The position numbers and the translations under genes are program-made. Shown here in pieces: positions 54,087 through 61,744 of a stretch of DNA of 64,000 bases; the stretch's first letter is position 1; every line of letters starts with the position of its first letter. The DNA comes from Rhizobiales bacterium GAS188. Its GTDB lineage: Bacteria; Pseudomonadota; Alphaproteobacteria; Rhizobiales; Beijerinckiaceae. Below the pieces are notes generated by a model. The model did not search any database. It saw nothing but the letters and a program-made list of their open reading frames with translations, and had not been told where the DNA came from. The stretch covers positions 930,001 through 994,000 of the forward strand of contig FNSS01000001.1 in NCBI GenBank assembly GCA_900104855.1. Reading direction: 5' to 3'.

Positions 54087-54722
54087 ATGGACGATAGACG
54101 CCCGCGCCTGATGCTGTTCACGCCCAAGGTCGTCGATGCGGCGGCTTTCGCGGCGCCGCTCGGCGAGGCTTTGTCGGCGGGCGACGTGGCGGCCGTGGTC
54201 CTCGATCTCGCCGACGCGGATGAGCGTTCGCTGGTGAACGCCGTCAAGCGCCTGGCGCCGATCGCGCAGGGCCGGGACGCAGCCCTGCTGATCGCCGATC
54301 GCCCGCAGATCATGGCGCGGGGCGGCGCAGACGGGCTGCATCTCTCGCAGCCTGCCGGCCTCGATGCCGCGTTCGACCTCCTGAAGGATCAGGACCGGAT
54401 CGTCGGAGCCGGCGGTTTGCGGCTGCGCGACGACGCCATGGCGGCTGCCGAGGCCGGGGTCGACTATGTGATGTTCGGAGACGCGCGCCCGGACGGATCC
54501 TTTCCGCCGCTCGCAAGCGTCATCGAACGGGCCGCCTGGTGGGCCGGCATCTTCGAGACGCCTTGCGTCGCCTTCGCGCCCGAGCTCGACGCGATCGACG
54601 AGCTTGCCCTGACGGGCGCCGAGTTCGTCGCCCTCGGCGAGCCTGTCTGGACCGAGGCGCAAGGACCGGCCGCGATCGTCAGGTCGGCCCTGCAGCGTCT
54701 CGCGTCACGGACGCACGTTTGA
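54087..54722 (+). CDS. ThiE-like protein, probably not catalytic
   Basis: 211 residues. The barrel resembles thiamine-phosphate synthase (ADGLHLSQPAG, AEAGVDYVMFGD), but the usual R-x-K in strand 2, the G-P-x-F-x-T-x-T-K loop and the final A-I-G-G-I are replaced (GDARPDGSFPP; VAFAPEL). The gene is linked to fba in Hyphomicrobiales and may have another role. Its stop overlaps the next start (TGATG). Confidence 0.75.
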   Translation: MDDRRPRLMLFTPKVVDAAAFAAPLGEALSAGDVAAVVLDLADADERSLVNAVKRLAPIAQGRDAALLIADRPQIMARGGADGLHLSQPAGLDAAFDLLKDQDRIVGAGGLRLRDDAMAAAEAGVDYVMFGDARPDGSFPPLASVIERAAWWAGIFETPCVAFAPELDAIDELALTGAEFVALGEPVWTEAQGPAAIVRSALQRLASRTHV

Positions 54723-55696
54723 TGCGGCCCAGATGCACGCTGGCCAAGTGTACGCTGGCCTGGCGCACGCTGGCTTGGCGCACCCTGGTCGCGGCTCTCG
54801 CCCTTGTCGCGGGGCACGGCGCGGTCGCTGCTCCCACCGAGGGCCCCGACCTCGCCTTCGGCGCCTTTCAGCGCGGCCGTTACCGCGACGCCTTCAGCGC
54901 AGCCACGCAACGCGTCGAGAAAGACAGCGGCGACGCGGCCGCCATGGCGCTCCTGGGAGAGCTCACGGCGGACGGCCTCGGCATCGCTCCCGACCTCAAG
55001 AAGGCGGCCGAGTGGTTCGCGCTGGCCGCCGCGCGCGGCGACCGCAACGCCGCTTATTCGCTGGCGATGATGGCTCTCCAGGGCCGCGGCGTGCCCAAGG
55101 ACAAAGCACGCGCCAAATCGCTCCTGGAACAAGCCGCCAAGGCGGGCCAGCCTTCCGCCGCCTATAATCTCGGCCTCATGGCGCTCGAGGACAACACGCC
55201 GGACGGGGACGTCCGAGGCGCGCAACTCATCCGCAAAGGCGCGGATGCCGGCGTGCCGGAAGCCGAATTCGCCTATGCGATGCTCTTGCGTGCGGGCAAA
55301 GGCATGCCGCTCGACAAGGAGATGGCGGGCCAGTTCATGGCGCGCGCGGCGCGCGACCGCTACGAGGCCGCCGAGATCGAATACGCCATCATGCTGTTCA
55401 ACGGCGATGGCGTCGCCAAGGATGAAGCCGCCGCGGCCAAGCTGTTCCTGCGCTCGGCGACCGGCGGCAATCCGATCGCGCAAAACCGCCTCGCCATTCT
55501 CTATGTGTCGGGGCGGGGCGTGACGACCGATCTCGCCGAAGCCGCCGCCTGGAACCTGCTCGCCAAGCATGCCGGCCGCGACGATCCCTGGCTCGACAGC
55601 GCCACCGCCAATCTGACGCCGGAGCAGCGCGAGAAGGCGCAAGGCCTGGTGCGGCAGCGCCTGTCCTCCTACCAGCTCGGCATCACGCCGCCTTGA
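54722..55696 (+). CDS. Exported Sel1-repeat (TPR-like) protein
   Basis: 324 residues. N-terminal hydrophobic segment LVAALALVAGHGAVAA suggests export. At least five Sel1 repeats follow, e.g. GDAAAMALLGELTADGLGIAPDLKKAAEWFALAAARGD and NPIAQNRLAILYVSGRGVTTD. Sel1 proteins act as protein scaffolds, often in cell-envelope signalling. The first residues come from a 15-bp tandem array (CTLAKCTLAWRTLAWRTL). Confidence 0.85.
   Translation: MRPRCTLAKCTLAWRTLAWRTLVAALALVAGHGAVAAPTEGPDLAFGAFQRGRYRDAFSAATQRVEKDSGDAAAMALLGELTADGLGIAPDLKKAAEWFALAAARGDRNAAYSLAMMALQGRGVPKDKARAKSLLEQAAKAGQPSAAYNLGLMALEDNTPDGDVRGAQLIRKGADAGVPEAEFAYAMLLRAGKGMPLDKEMAGQFMARAARDRYEAAEIEYAIMLFNGDGVAKDEAAAAKLFLRSATGGNPIAQNRLAILYVSGRGVTTDLAEAAAWNLLAKHAGRDDPWLDSATANLTPEQREKAQGLVRQRLSSYQLGITPP
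54737..54790 (+). repeat. 15-bp tandem repeat at the start of the Sel1 gene
   Basis: Three full units beginning ACGCTGG (54737, 54752, 54767) and a partial fourth encode the repeated T-L-A-W-R segment before the signal helix. Confidence 0.8.
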
Positions 55697-55799
55697 CGGG
55701 CCACCCGTCGTCGGCGCACACAAAGCCGCGACGCCCGCAGCCCTTCCGCATCGGAAAGCGGGCCGCAATCCCTCTCTTCGCCCGATTGGTCCCCTCCCC

Positions 55800-56591
55800 A
55801 TGATCCGCTCGCCCTTCATCTCCGTCATGACCGATGCCGCCCTCAAGGCCGCCAAGAGCCTGAGACGCGATCTCGGCGAGGTGGAGGCGCTGCAGGTGTC
55901 GATGAAGGGCCCGGGCGATTTCGTCTCGGCCGCCGATCACCGCGCCGAGAAGATCATCCGCGAGGCGCTGATCAAGGCGCGCCCGACCTATGGCCTCGTC
56001 ATGGAGGAGAGCGGGGTCGTCGCCGGCACCGATGGCGCACATCGCTGGCATGTCGACCCGCTCGACGGCACCACCAATTTTCTGCACGGCATCCCGCAAT
56101 TCTGCGTGTCGATCGGTCTCGAGCGCGACGGGGATTTCGTGGCCGGCGTCGTCTATGACCCGGCCAAGGACGAGATGTTCGTGGCCGAGCGCGGCAAGGG
56201 CGCCTATCTGAACAATCGCCGCATCCGGGTGGCCGGCCGCAACGAGTTTAGCCAGGCGCTCATCGGCGTCGCGACGCCGCATCTCGGGCGGCAGGGGCAT
56301 GCGGCTTTCCTGAAGGAACTCATCGCCGTGATGGGGCGCGCCGCGGCCACGAGGCGGTTCGGCGCCGCTGCGCTCGATATCGCCTATGTGGCTTGCGGCC
56401 GGCTCGACGCCTTCTGGGAGCGCAGCCTCAACAGCTGGGATTTCGGAGCCGCATCGGTGCTGGTGCGCGAGGCGGGGGGCGTTTTCAGCGCCCTCGACGG
56501 CAAGAAGTCGCTGGTGGACAGCCGCGACGTGATCTGCGGCAACGAGGCGATGCATGGCGAGCTCGCCGCCCTGATCAAGGCAGCGGCCTGA
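55800..56591 (+). CDS. Inositol monophosphatase family protein
   Basis: 263 residues. Metal and substrate motifs: GDFVSAADHRAEKIIREAL, EESG, DPLDGTTNFLHGIPQFCVSIGLE and SWDFGAASVLVREAGG. Members hydrolyse inositol phosphate or related sugar phosphates; E. coli SuhB also binds RNA polymerase. Position in the carbon block does not decide between these. Confidence 0.9.
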   Translation: MIRSPFISVMTDAALKAAKSLRRDLGEVEALQVSMKGPGDFVSAADHRAEKIIREALIKARPTYGLVMEESGVVAGTDGAHRWHVDPLDGTTNFLHGIPQFCVSIGLERDGDFVAGVVYDPAKDEMFVAERGKGAYLNNRRIRVAGRNEFSQALIGVATPHLGRQGHAAFLKELIAVMGRAAATRRFGAAALDIAYVACGRLDAFWERSLNSWDFGAASVLVREAGGVFSALDGKKSLVDSRDVICGNEAMHGELAALIKAAA

Positions 56592-56861
56592 GTGCCGCGA
56601 CCGCCCAACTCGAAGCGTCTTCACTAGCAGCATCTTCACTGGAAGTGCCTGGGCCTCGCCGTTAAAATGTCGCATCCCTGCTGCATTTTATCGGTTGGAG
56701 CCATGATCGAATCACCAATGAGCGGATGTGATGCGAGGGGGCCTGGGGCTGGGCCGCGTCGGTGCATCCCAAGCCCATGAAGCCACATCCGGCACCACGC
56801 CCGCCCTTGATCGCGCCCCGCGGCGCGCCCATGATGCGCTGAGCACGAAGGAGCCTCCGAA

Positions 56862-57848
56862 ATGGTCGATGCCGGGCCCGCGACGCCGCTGCCTGCGACC
56901 GTCGCGCTGCTGAGCCGCCCGGGTACCTATTTCGGGCGCGTCATCATCTTCCTGATCCTGTGCGGGATCGCAGTCGCCTTCCTGCAAGAGCGCATCCTCG
57001 TCGCCTTCCTGGCCAACCCCGTGCTCAACGCGGTGATCATCTGCGCCTTGCTCGCCGGCATCGTGCTCACATTCTACGCGTTGTGGCAGGTCAGGCGCGA
57101 GGTGCGCTGGGCCAATAGCCGCCTGAGCGCAGGTGCGCCGCCTTCGCGCATCAAGCCCAATCTGCTCGGACCGCTCGAAGGCGCCTTCGCGGGCTCGGTC
57201 AAGACGTTGACGCCGCTGAACCAGCGCGCTCTGCTCGATTCCTTCGAGACCCGGCTCCATGAGAGCCGCGAGATCCTGCGTTATCTCGCCGGGCTCCTGG
57301 TGTTCCTAGGGCTGCTCGGCACTTTCTGGGGCCTGCTCGAGACGGTGCGTTCGATCGGCGGCGTGATCGGCTCGATGCATTCCGCCAATGGCGAAAGCGG
57401 CACGCTGTTCGAGGACCTGAAGACCGGCCTCGCGGCGCCGCTCGCCGGCATGGGCATCTCTTTCTCGTCCTCGCTGTTCGGGCTCGCCGGCTCGCTGGTG
57501 CTGGGCTTCCTCGACCTGCAGGTCGGGCGCGCCCATGCCCGTTTCGCGACCGAGGTCGAGGATCGCCTGGCCGCGCGCATCGCGATCGTGACGGAAGGCG
57601 AGTTGCCGGCCCTGCAAGGTGTGCATTCGGCGCTCGCCGAGCTCAAGCAGCTGGTCGGCGCCGACGGCAGCAACCGGGCCACCACCCAGGCCATGGCCAA
57701 CCTCGCCGAGGGCATCCAGGCCCTCGTCAAGCATATGCGCTCCGAGCAACAGATGATCCGCGACTGGGTGGAGGCGCAGGCCTCGCGCGAGCGCAAGATG
57801 GAGCGCCTGCTCGACCGCCTCGCTTCCGAGCCCCTCAACAGGGAGTGA
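56862..57848 (+). CDS. MotA/TolQ/ExbB-family proton-channel protein
   Basis: 328 residues with AAGGAG before ATG. Two N-terminal transmembrane helices (VIIFLILCGIAVAFLQE and VLNAVIICALLAGIVLTFYALW), then a cytoplasmic part, then two more helices around LVFLGLLGTFWGLLETVRSIGGVI and LAAPLAGMGISFSSSLFGLAGSLVLGF, which are typical of the proton-channel fold. A helical C-terminus follows. It forms an operon with the MotB-like gene, two bases after its stop. It is not a flagellar MotA: no flagellar genes are near. Confidence 0.88.
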   Translation: MVDAGPATPLPATVALLSRPGTYFGRVIIFLILCGIAVAFLQERILVAFLANPVLNAVIICALLAGIVLTFYALWQVRREVRWANSRLSAGAPPSRIKPNLLGPLEGAFAGSVKTLTPLNQRALLDSFETRLHESREILRYLAGLLVFLGLLGTFWGLLETVRSIGGVIGSMHSANGESGTLFEDLKTGLAAPLAGMGISFSSSLFGLAGSLVLGFLDLQVGRAHARFATEVEDRLAARIAIVTEGELPALQGVHSALAELKQLVGADGSNRATTQAMANLAEGIQALVKHMRSEQQMIRDWVEAQASRERKMERLLDRLASEPLNRE

Positions 57849-57850
57849 AC

Positions 57851-58882
57851 ATGGCGCTGGCACGCACTCGCCGACTGACGCGGGAAATCAATTATTGGCC
57901 GGGCTTCGTCGATGCCCTCTCGACCCTTCTGCTCGCCATCACTTTTCTGCTGTCGATCTTCGCGGTGGCGCAATACGTGCTGTCGCAGGAGGTGAATGGG
58001 CGCGACACCGTGCTCACGCGCCTCAATCGCCAGATCGCCGAGCTCACAGACCTCCTCTCCCTGGAGAAGACGAAGGGCACGAAATCCGAGAGCGAGCTCG
58101 GCACGCTGCGCGCCACGCTCGACGAGGCAAAGGCCGATCAAGCCAGGCTGCAGGGATTGGCCGATGCCGGCGGGGGCGCCGCGAGCGCGGCCCGGCAGCG
58201 GGCCGGGCAGCTGCAGGGCGCGCTCGAGGCGCAGACCGCCAACACCAACCGGGCGCTCGCCCAGATCGAGGCACTCAATCAGCAGATCGAGGCGCTGCGC
58301 CGCCAGCTTGCCGCCATCGAGACCGCGTTGCAGGCTTCCGAGACGCGCGAGCAGGACGCGCAGACGCGCATCGCCGATCTCGGTTCGCGCCTCAACGTCG
58401 CGCTGGCCCAGAAGGTGCAGGAACTGGCGCGCTATCGCTCCGACTTCTTCGGCCGGCTGCGGGACATCCTCGGCAACCGCCCCGATATCCGCATCGTCGG
58501 CGACCGCTTCGTGTTCCAGTCGGAAGTGTTCTTCGATCCCGGCCAGGCGGACCTCAAGCCCGAGGGCATGCCCGAGCTCGACAAGATCGCGACCGCGATG
58601 AAGGAGATCACCGCCAATATCCCGGGCGACATCCCCTGGGTGTTGCGCGTCGACGGCCACACCGACAAGCGCCCCCTCTCGGGGGCCGGCAAATTCGCCA
58701 CCAACTGGGATCTCTCGGCGGCGCGCGCCATCGCGGTGGTGCGCTATCTGCAAGCAAAGGGCATGCCGCCCGAGCATCTGCTGGCGGCAGGCTTCGGCGA
58801 ATTCCAACCTCTCGATCTCGGCGACAGCGACGAGGCCTTCAAGCGCAATCGCCGCATCGAGTTGAAGCTGACCGATCGGTGA
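57851..58882 (+). CDS. MotB/OmpA-like peptidoglycan-binding partner
   Basis: 343 residues from ATG 57851 (AGGGAG upstream). One N-terminal transmembrane segment GFVDALSTLLLAITFLLSIFAV with Asp21 in the position of the MotB proton-binding aspartate. A long coiled coil follows (about 45-195; many EALNQQIEALRRQL heptads). The C-terminal OmpA domain (about 215-340) has FFDPGQADLKPEG, RVDGHTDKRP and NWDLSAARAIAVV...GFGEFQP, which binds peptidoglycan. The pair is an ion-driven envelope motor of unknown task, conserved next to suhB-like genes in Hyphomicrobiales. Confidence 0.9.
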   Translation: MALARTRRLTREINYWPGFVDALSTLLLAITFLLSIFAVAQYVLSQEVNGRDTVLTRLNRQIAELTDLLSLEKTKGTKSESELGTLRATLDEAKADQARLQGLADAGGGAASAARQRAGQLQGALEAQTANTNRALAQIEALNQQIEALRRQLAAIETALQASETREQDAQTRIADLGSRLNVALAQKVQELARYRSDFFGRLRDILGNRPDIRIVGDRFVFQSEVFFDPGQADLKPEGMPELDKIATAMKEITANIPGDIPWVLRVDGHTDKRPLSGAGKFATNWDLSAARAIAVVRYLQAKGMPPEHLLAAGFGEFQPLDLGDSDEAFKRNRRIELKLTDR

Positions 58883-58943
58883 CCCTCGGGTCGCAGGCGC
58901 CGGTCGCCCGGCGCGGTCGATCGGTCGCGCCCAATTCCGCGAA

Positions 58944-59486
58944 ATGGCGGAGCTTCCCCCCTTCATGACAGGCGTGCCGGTCGGCCCTCGCGTCGGTTTT
59001 CGGGACCTCGTGCCTGCCGACACGGACGCCATCCTCGATCTGTGGGTCGCGGCTTGGAGCGCGGCCATGCCTCAGATCGATTTCGAAGCGAGGCGGGAAT
59101 GGTTTCGCGACTGGCTCGCGCGGTTGCGCCAAGAGGGTTTCGCACTGCGCGGGGCCGTCGAAGGCAAAGATGGTCTCGACACGGATGGCCCCGTCATCGG
59201 CTTCATCGCCCTCTCGCCGCCGCTTCGCTATCTCGACCACATCGCGCTAAAGCCCGACCGATGGGGCAGCGGGCTCGGCGCGGCACTGCTGGCGGAAGCC
59301 AAGAGGCTGTCGCCGCAAGGGCTCGTCCTCGACGTCAACCAGGCCAATCATCGCGCCGTCGCCTTCTACGAGAAACAGGGCTTTCGCCGCCTGCGCGCCG
59401 ACCGCAATCCGAACTCTGGCCTCGCCACCTGGTGGTATGTCTGGGGACAAGCGGAGCCGCCGCCCCGAGTAGTGAGTGGCGAGTAG
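58944..59486 (+). CDS. GNAT-family N-acetyltransferase
   Basis: 180 residues: DLVPADTDAILDLWVAAW, YLDHIALKPDRWGSGLGAALLAEA (acetyl-CoA loop) and HRAVAFYEKQGFRRL. Substrate unknown. The C-terminal RVVSGE is encoded by the start of heptamer repeat array 3. Confidence 0.85.
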   Translation: MAELPPFMTGVPVGPRVGFRDLVPADTDAILDLWVAAWSAAMPQIDFEARREWFRDWLARLRQEGFALRGAVEGKDGLDTDGPVIGFIALSPPLRYLDHIALKPDRWGSGLGAALLAEAKRLSPQGLVLDVNQANHRAVAFYEKQGFRRLRADRNPNSGLATWWYVWGQAEPPPRVVSGE

Positions 59487-59537
59487 CGAGTTGCCAAATT
59501 ATTTCGATTCGCTACTCGCTACTCACTATTCGCTATG
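59465..59537. repeat. Inverted heptamer-repeat array, copy 3
   Basis: GAGTAGTGAGTGGCGAGTAGCGAG on the left is nearly the reverse complement of the CGCTACTCGCTACTCACTATTCGC arm on the right, around an AT-rich loop. It covers the GNAT stop and reaches the first in-frame ATG of the mtnK ORF. Confidence 0.85.
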
Positions 59538-59561
59538 ACGAGAAACGATCACGAGGGCATC

Positions 59562-60863
59562 ATGGAAGGATCGCGCAGGACGGCAATATCGGAGAGCTAT
59601 CGCCGCTTGGCGGAGGCCGATCTTCCAACCTACCTCGCCGGCATCGCCGCAACGCACCAGCGTCTCGGCGGCGAGCCGTCAGCATGGAGCGTGAGCGAGG
59701 TCGGCGACGGCAATCTCAATCTCGTCTTCATCGTCAAAGGGCCGGCGGGAGGCGTCGCGGTGAAGCAGGCGCTGCCTTTCGTGCGCCTCGTGGGAGAGAG
59801 CTGGCCGCTGCCGCTGTCGCGCGCCCATTACGAGCATCTCGCTCTCACACGCCAGGCGGAGCTCGCCCAAGGCCTGGTGCCGGATGTCCTGCATTATGAC
59901 GCGGCCTTGGCGCTGACCGTGATGGAGCTTCTGGAACCCCATATCATCTTGCGGCGCGGCCTGATCGCCGGCACGCGCTATCCGCGTTTGGCGCAGGACA
60001 TCGCGAGCTTCCAGGCATCCACGCTGTTCTTCACTTCCGATCTCGCGCTCAGCGCCGCCGAAAAGAAGACACGCATCGCGGAGTTCGCCGGCAACCATGC
60101 GCTGTGCAAGATCACTGAGGACCTGGTCTTCACCGATCCCTATCAGGTGGCCGAGCAGAATCACTGGACCCAACCTTTCCTCGATCCGATCGCGGCGGAA
60201 TTCCGCGAGGATCTCGACCTGCATGTCGCGGTCTCGCGGCTGAAGTCGAAATTCCTGAGCTCCGCCGAGGCGATGATCCATGGCGACCTGCATACCGGCT
60301 CGGTCATGGTGACCAAGGACGATACGCGCGTCATCGATCCCGAATTCGTCTTCTACGGACCGATGGGCTTCGACACCGGCGCGATGCTGGCCAATCTCAT
60401 CATGAACTTCCTCTCCGGCCCGGGTCATGAGAAGCGCGCTGGCGAACGCGCCAGCCAGGGCGAATGGGTGCTCGAAACGGCCGAGGCGATCTCCGACAGC
60501 TTCCGCGCCGGCTTCCTCGAGCTGTGGCGCACGCAGGCAAAAGGGGACGCCTATCCGCCGACCTTGTTCGCCGGCGAGCGCGGCGCCGCGCGCCTCGAGA
60601 TCGAGCGGCAGGCCTATATGGACCGACTGTTCACCGACACGGTCGGCTTTGCGGGTGCCAAGATCATCCGGCGCATTCTCGGCCTTGCCCACAACATCGA
60701 TTTCGAATGGATCGAGGACAAAGCGCGCCGCGCCGTCTGCGAGGCGCGAGCCCTGCGGCTCGGGCGCGAGATGCTGGTGAACGCTGCGAGCTTCGGCTCC
60801 ATCCGCGCTGTCACCGACGCGGCCCGCTCGATGACGCGCTGGACACCGGATTTCGCCGGTTGA
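59562..60863 (+). CDS. mtnK: 5-methylthioribose kinase
   Basis: Phosphorylates methylthioribose in methionine salvage. 433 residues from ATG 59562; ATG 59535 falls in repeat array 3 and lacks a ribosome-binding site. Kinase motifs: GDGNLNLVFIVKG and VAVKQALPFVR (ATP site), catalytic MIHGDLHTGSVMV, metal site DPEFVFYGPMGFD. Length and motifs fit MtnK rather than other aminoglycoside-kinase-like folds. The usual partner mtnA is not adjacent. Palindromic repeat copy F follows. Confidence 0.9.
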   Translation: MEGSRRTAISESYRRLAEADLPTYLAGIAATHQRLGGEPSAWSVSEVGDGNLNLVFIVKGPAGGVAVKQALPFVRLVGESWPLPLSRAHYEHLALTRQAELAQGLVPDVLHYDAALALTVMELLEPHIILRRGLIAGTRYPRLAQDIASFQASTLFFTSDLALSAAEKKTRIAEFAGNHALCKITEDLVFTDPYQVAEQNHWTQPFLDPIAAEFREDLDLHVAVSRLKSKFLSSAEAMIHGDLHTGSVMVTKDDTRVIDPEFVFYGPMGFDTGAMLANLIMNFLSGPGHEKRAGERASQGEWVLETAEAISDSFRAGFLELWRTQAKGDAYPPTLFAGERGAARLEIERQAYMDRLFTDTVGFAGAKIIRRILGLAHNIDFEWIEDKARRAVCEARALRLGREMLVNAASFGSIRAVTDAARSMTRWTPDFAG

Positions 60864-60876
60864 GCGTTGGGGCTAC

Positions 60877-61011
60877 TTCCCTCTCCCGCTTGCGGGAGAG
60901 GGTGGCGAGACGAAGTCGAGCCGGGTGAGGGGCGCTGGTGAAGCGCTCGACCGTCCCTCATCCGGTCTCGCTTCGCTCGACCACCTTCTCCCGCCAAGTG
61001 CGGGAGAAGGG
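60877..61011. repeat. Large palindromic intergenic repeat, copy F
   Basis: CCCTCTCCCGC-TT-GCGGGAGAGGG hairpin, GGGTGAGGGGCG and GTCCCTCATCCGG arms, and a CCTTCTCCCGCC..GGGAGAAGG closing hairpin. Closest in form to copy D. It lies between convergent mtnK and the GST gene. Confidence 0.85.
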
Positions 61012-61032
61012 ACGCGCACGACTGCCGTGCCT

Positions 61033-61656
61033 TTATGCCCCCGCCTGCTTCGCGAGCTCGGCATCCTTGGCGTTGGCGCGCTGCCGCGCCGGGCGCTCCT
61101 CGAGCCGCTTCGCATAGGCGACGAATTCCGGAAGCTCGGGCACCCCCTTGGTCATCATTCCCCAGCGCAGGCCGGCACCGATGACCACGTCGGCCGCGGT
61201 GAAGCGCTCGCCCATCAGGAAGGGCGTGCGCGACACCGCGTCCCGCAGCACCGAGGTCACCGTGTCGAGGTCTCCCCAACCGGAAGCGCTGGGCGCCGCG
61301 CCCTCGCGCTTCAGCATGCGGTCGACGAGTGCAGGCTCGAGACAGCTCGGCCCGAAGAACAGCCATTTCAGATAAGGCCCGCGCCTCGCATCATCGAGCG
61401 GCATGCCGAGGCCTGCCTGCGGAAAACGATCGGCGAGATAGCAGCAGATAGCCGCGGCTTCGCTGATGACGACGCCGTCATGGCGGATCGCCGGCACCTT
61501 GCCCATGGGGTTGAGGCTGAGATATTCGGGCTTGCGGCTGTCGCCCCGCTTCAGGTCGAGGAGGTGCAGCCGATAGGGCTCGCCAACCTCCTCCAGCATC
61601 CACAGCACAATCGAGGAACGCGACGGGCTGGCGTGATAGAGAACGAGTTCAGGCAT
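61033..61656 (-). CDS. Glutathione S-transferase family protein
   Basis: 207 residues. Thioredoxin-fold N-terminus LVLYHASPSRSSIVLWMLEEVGEPY, glutathione-site segment GKVPAIRHDGVVISEAAAICCYLADRFP, and a helical C-terminal domain with GERFTAADVVIGAGLRWGM. Many such GSTs act on unknown electrophiles or as isomerases. No operon partner. Confidence 0.9.
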   Translation of the reverse strand: MPELVLYHASPSRSSIVLWMLEEVGEPYRLHLLDLKRGDSRKPEYLSLNPMGKVPAIRHDGVVISEAAAICCYLADRFPQAGLGMPLDDARRGPYLKWLFFGPSCLEPALVDRMLKREGAAPSASGWGDLDTVTSVLRDAVSRTPFLMGERFTAADVVIGAGLRWGMMTKGVPELPEFVAYAKRLEERPARQRANAKDAELAKQAGA

Positions 61657-61744
61657 CGTCTTCCCCCTCTGCGACAGGCATCAAGAACGCTGGCGCGAGC
61701 CGCCTCCGGCGCCCGGGCTAGCTTCGCTGCGGCGTGACAGCCGT

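Noticed and set aside
56862-58882. MotA/MotB-like pair as ZorAB of a Zorya anti-phage system
   Set aside because: No ZorC, ZorD or ZorE follows; the neighbours are conserved housekeeping genes, and the pair is widespread in this order.
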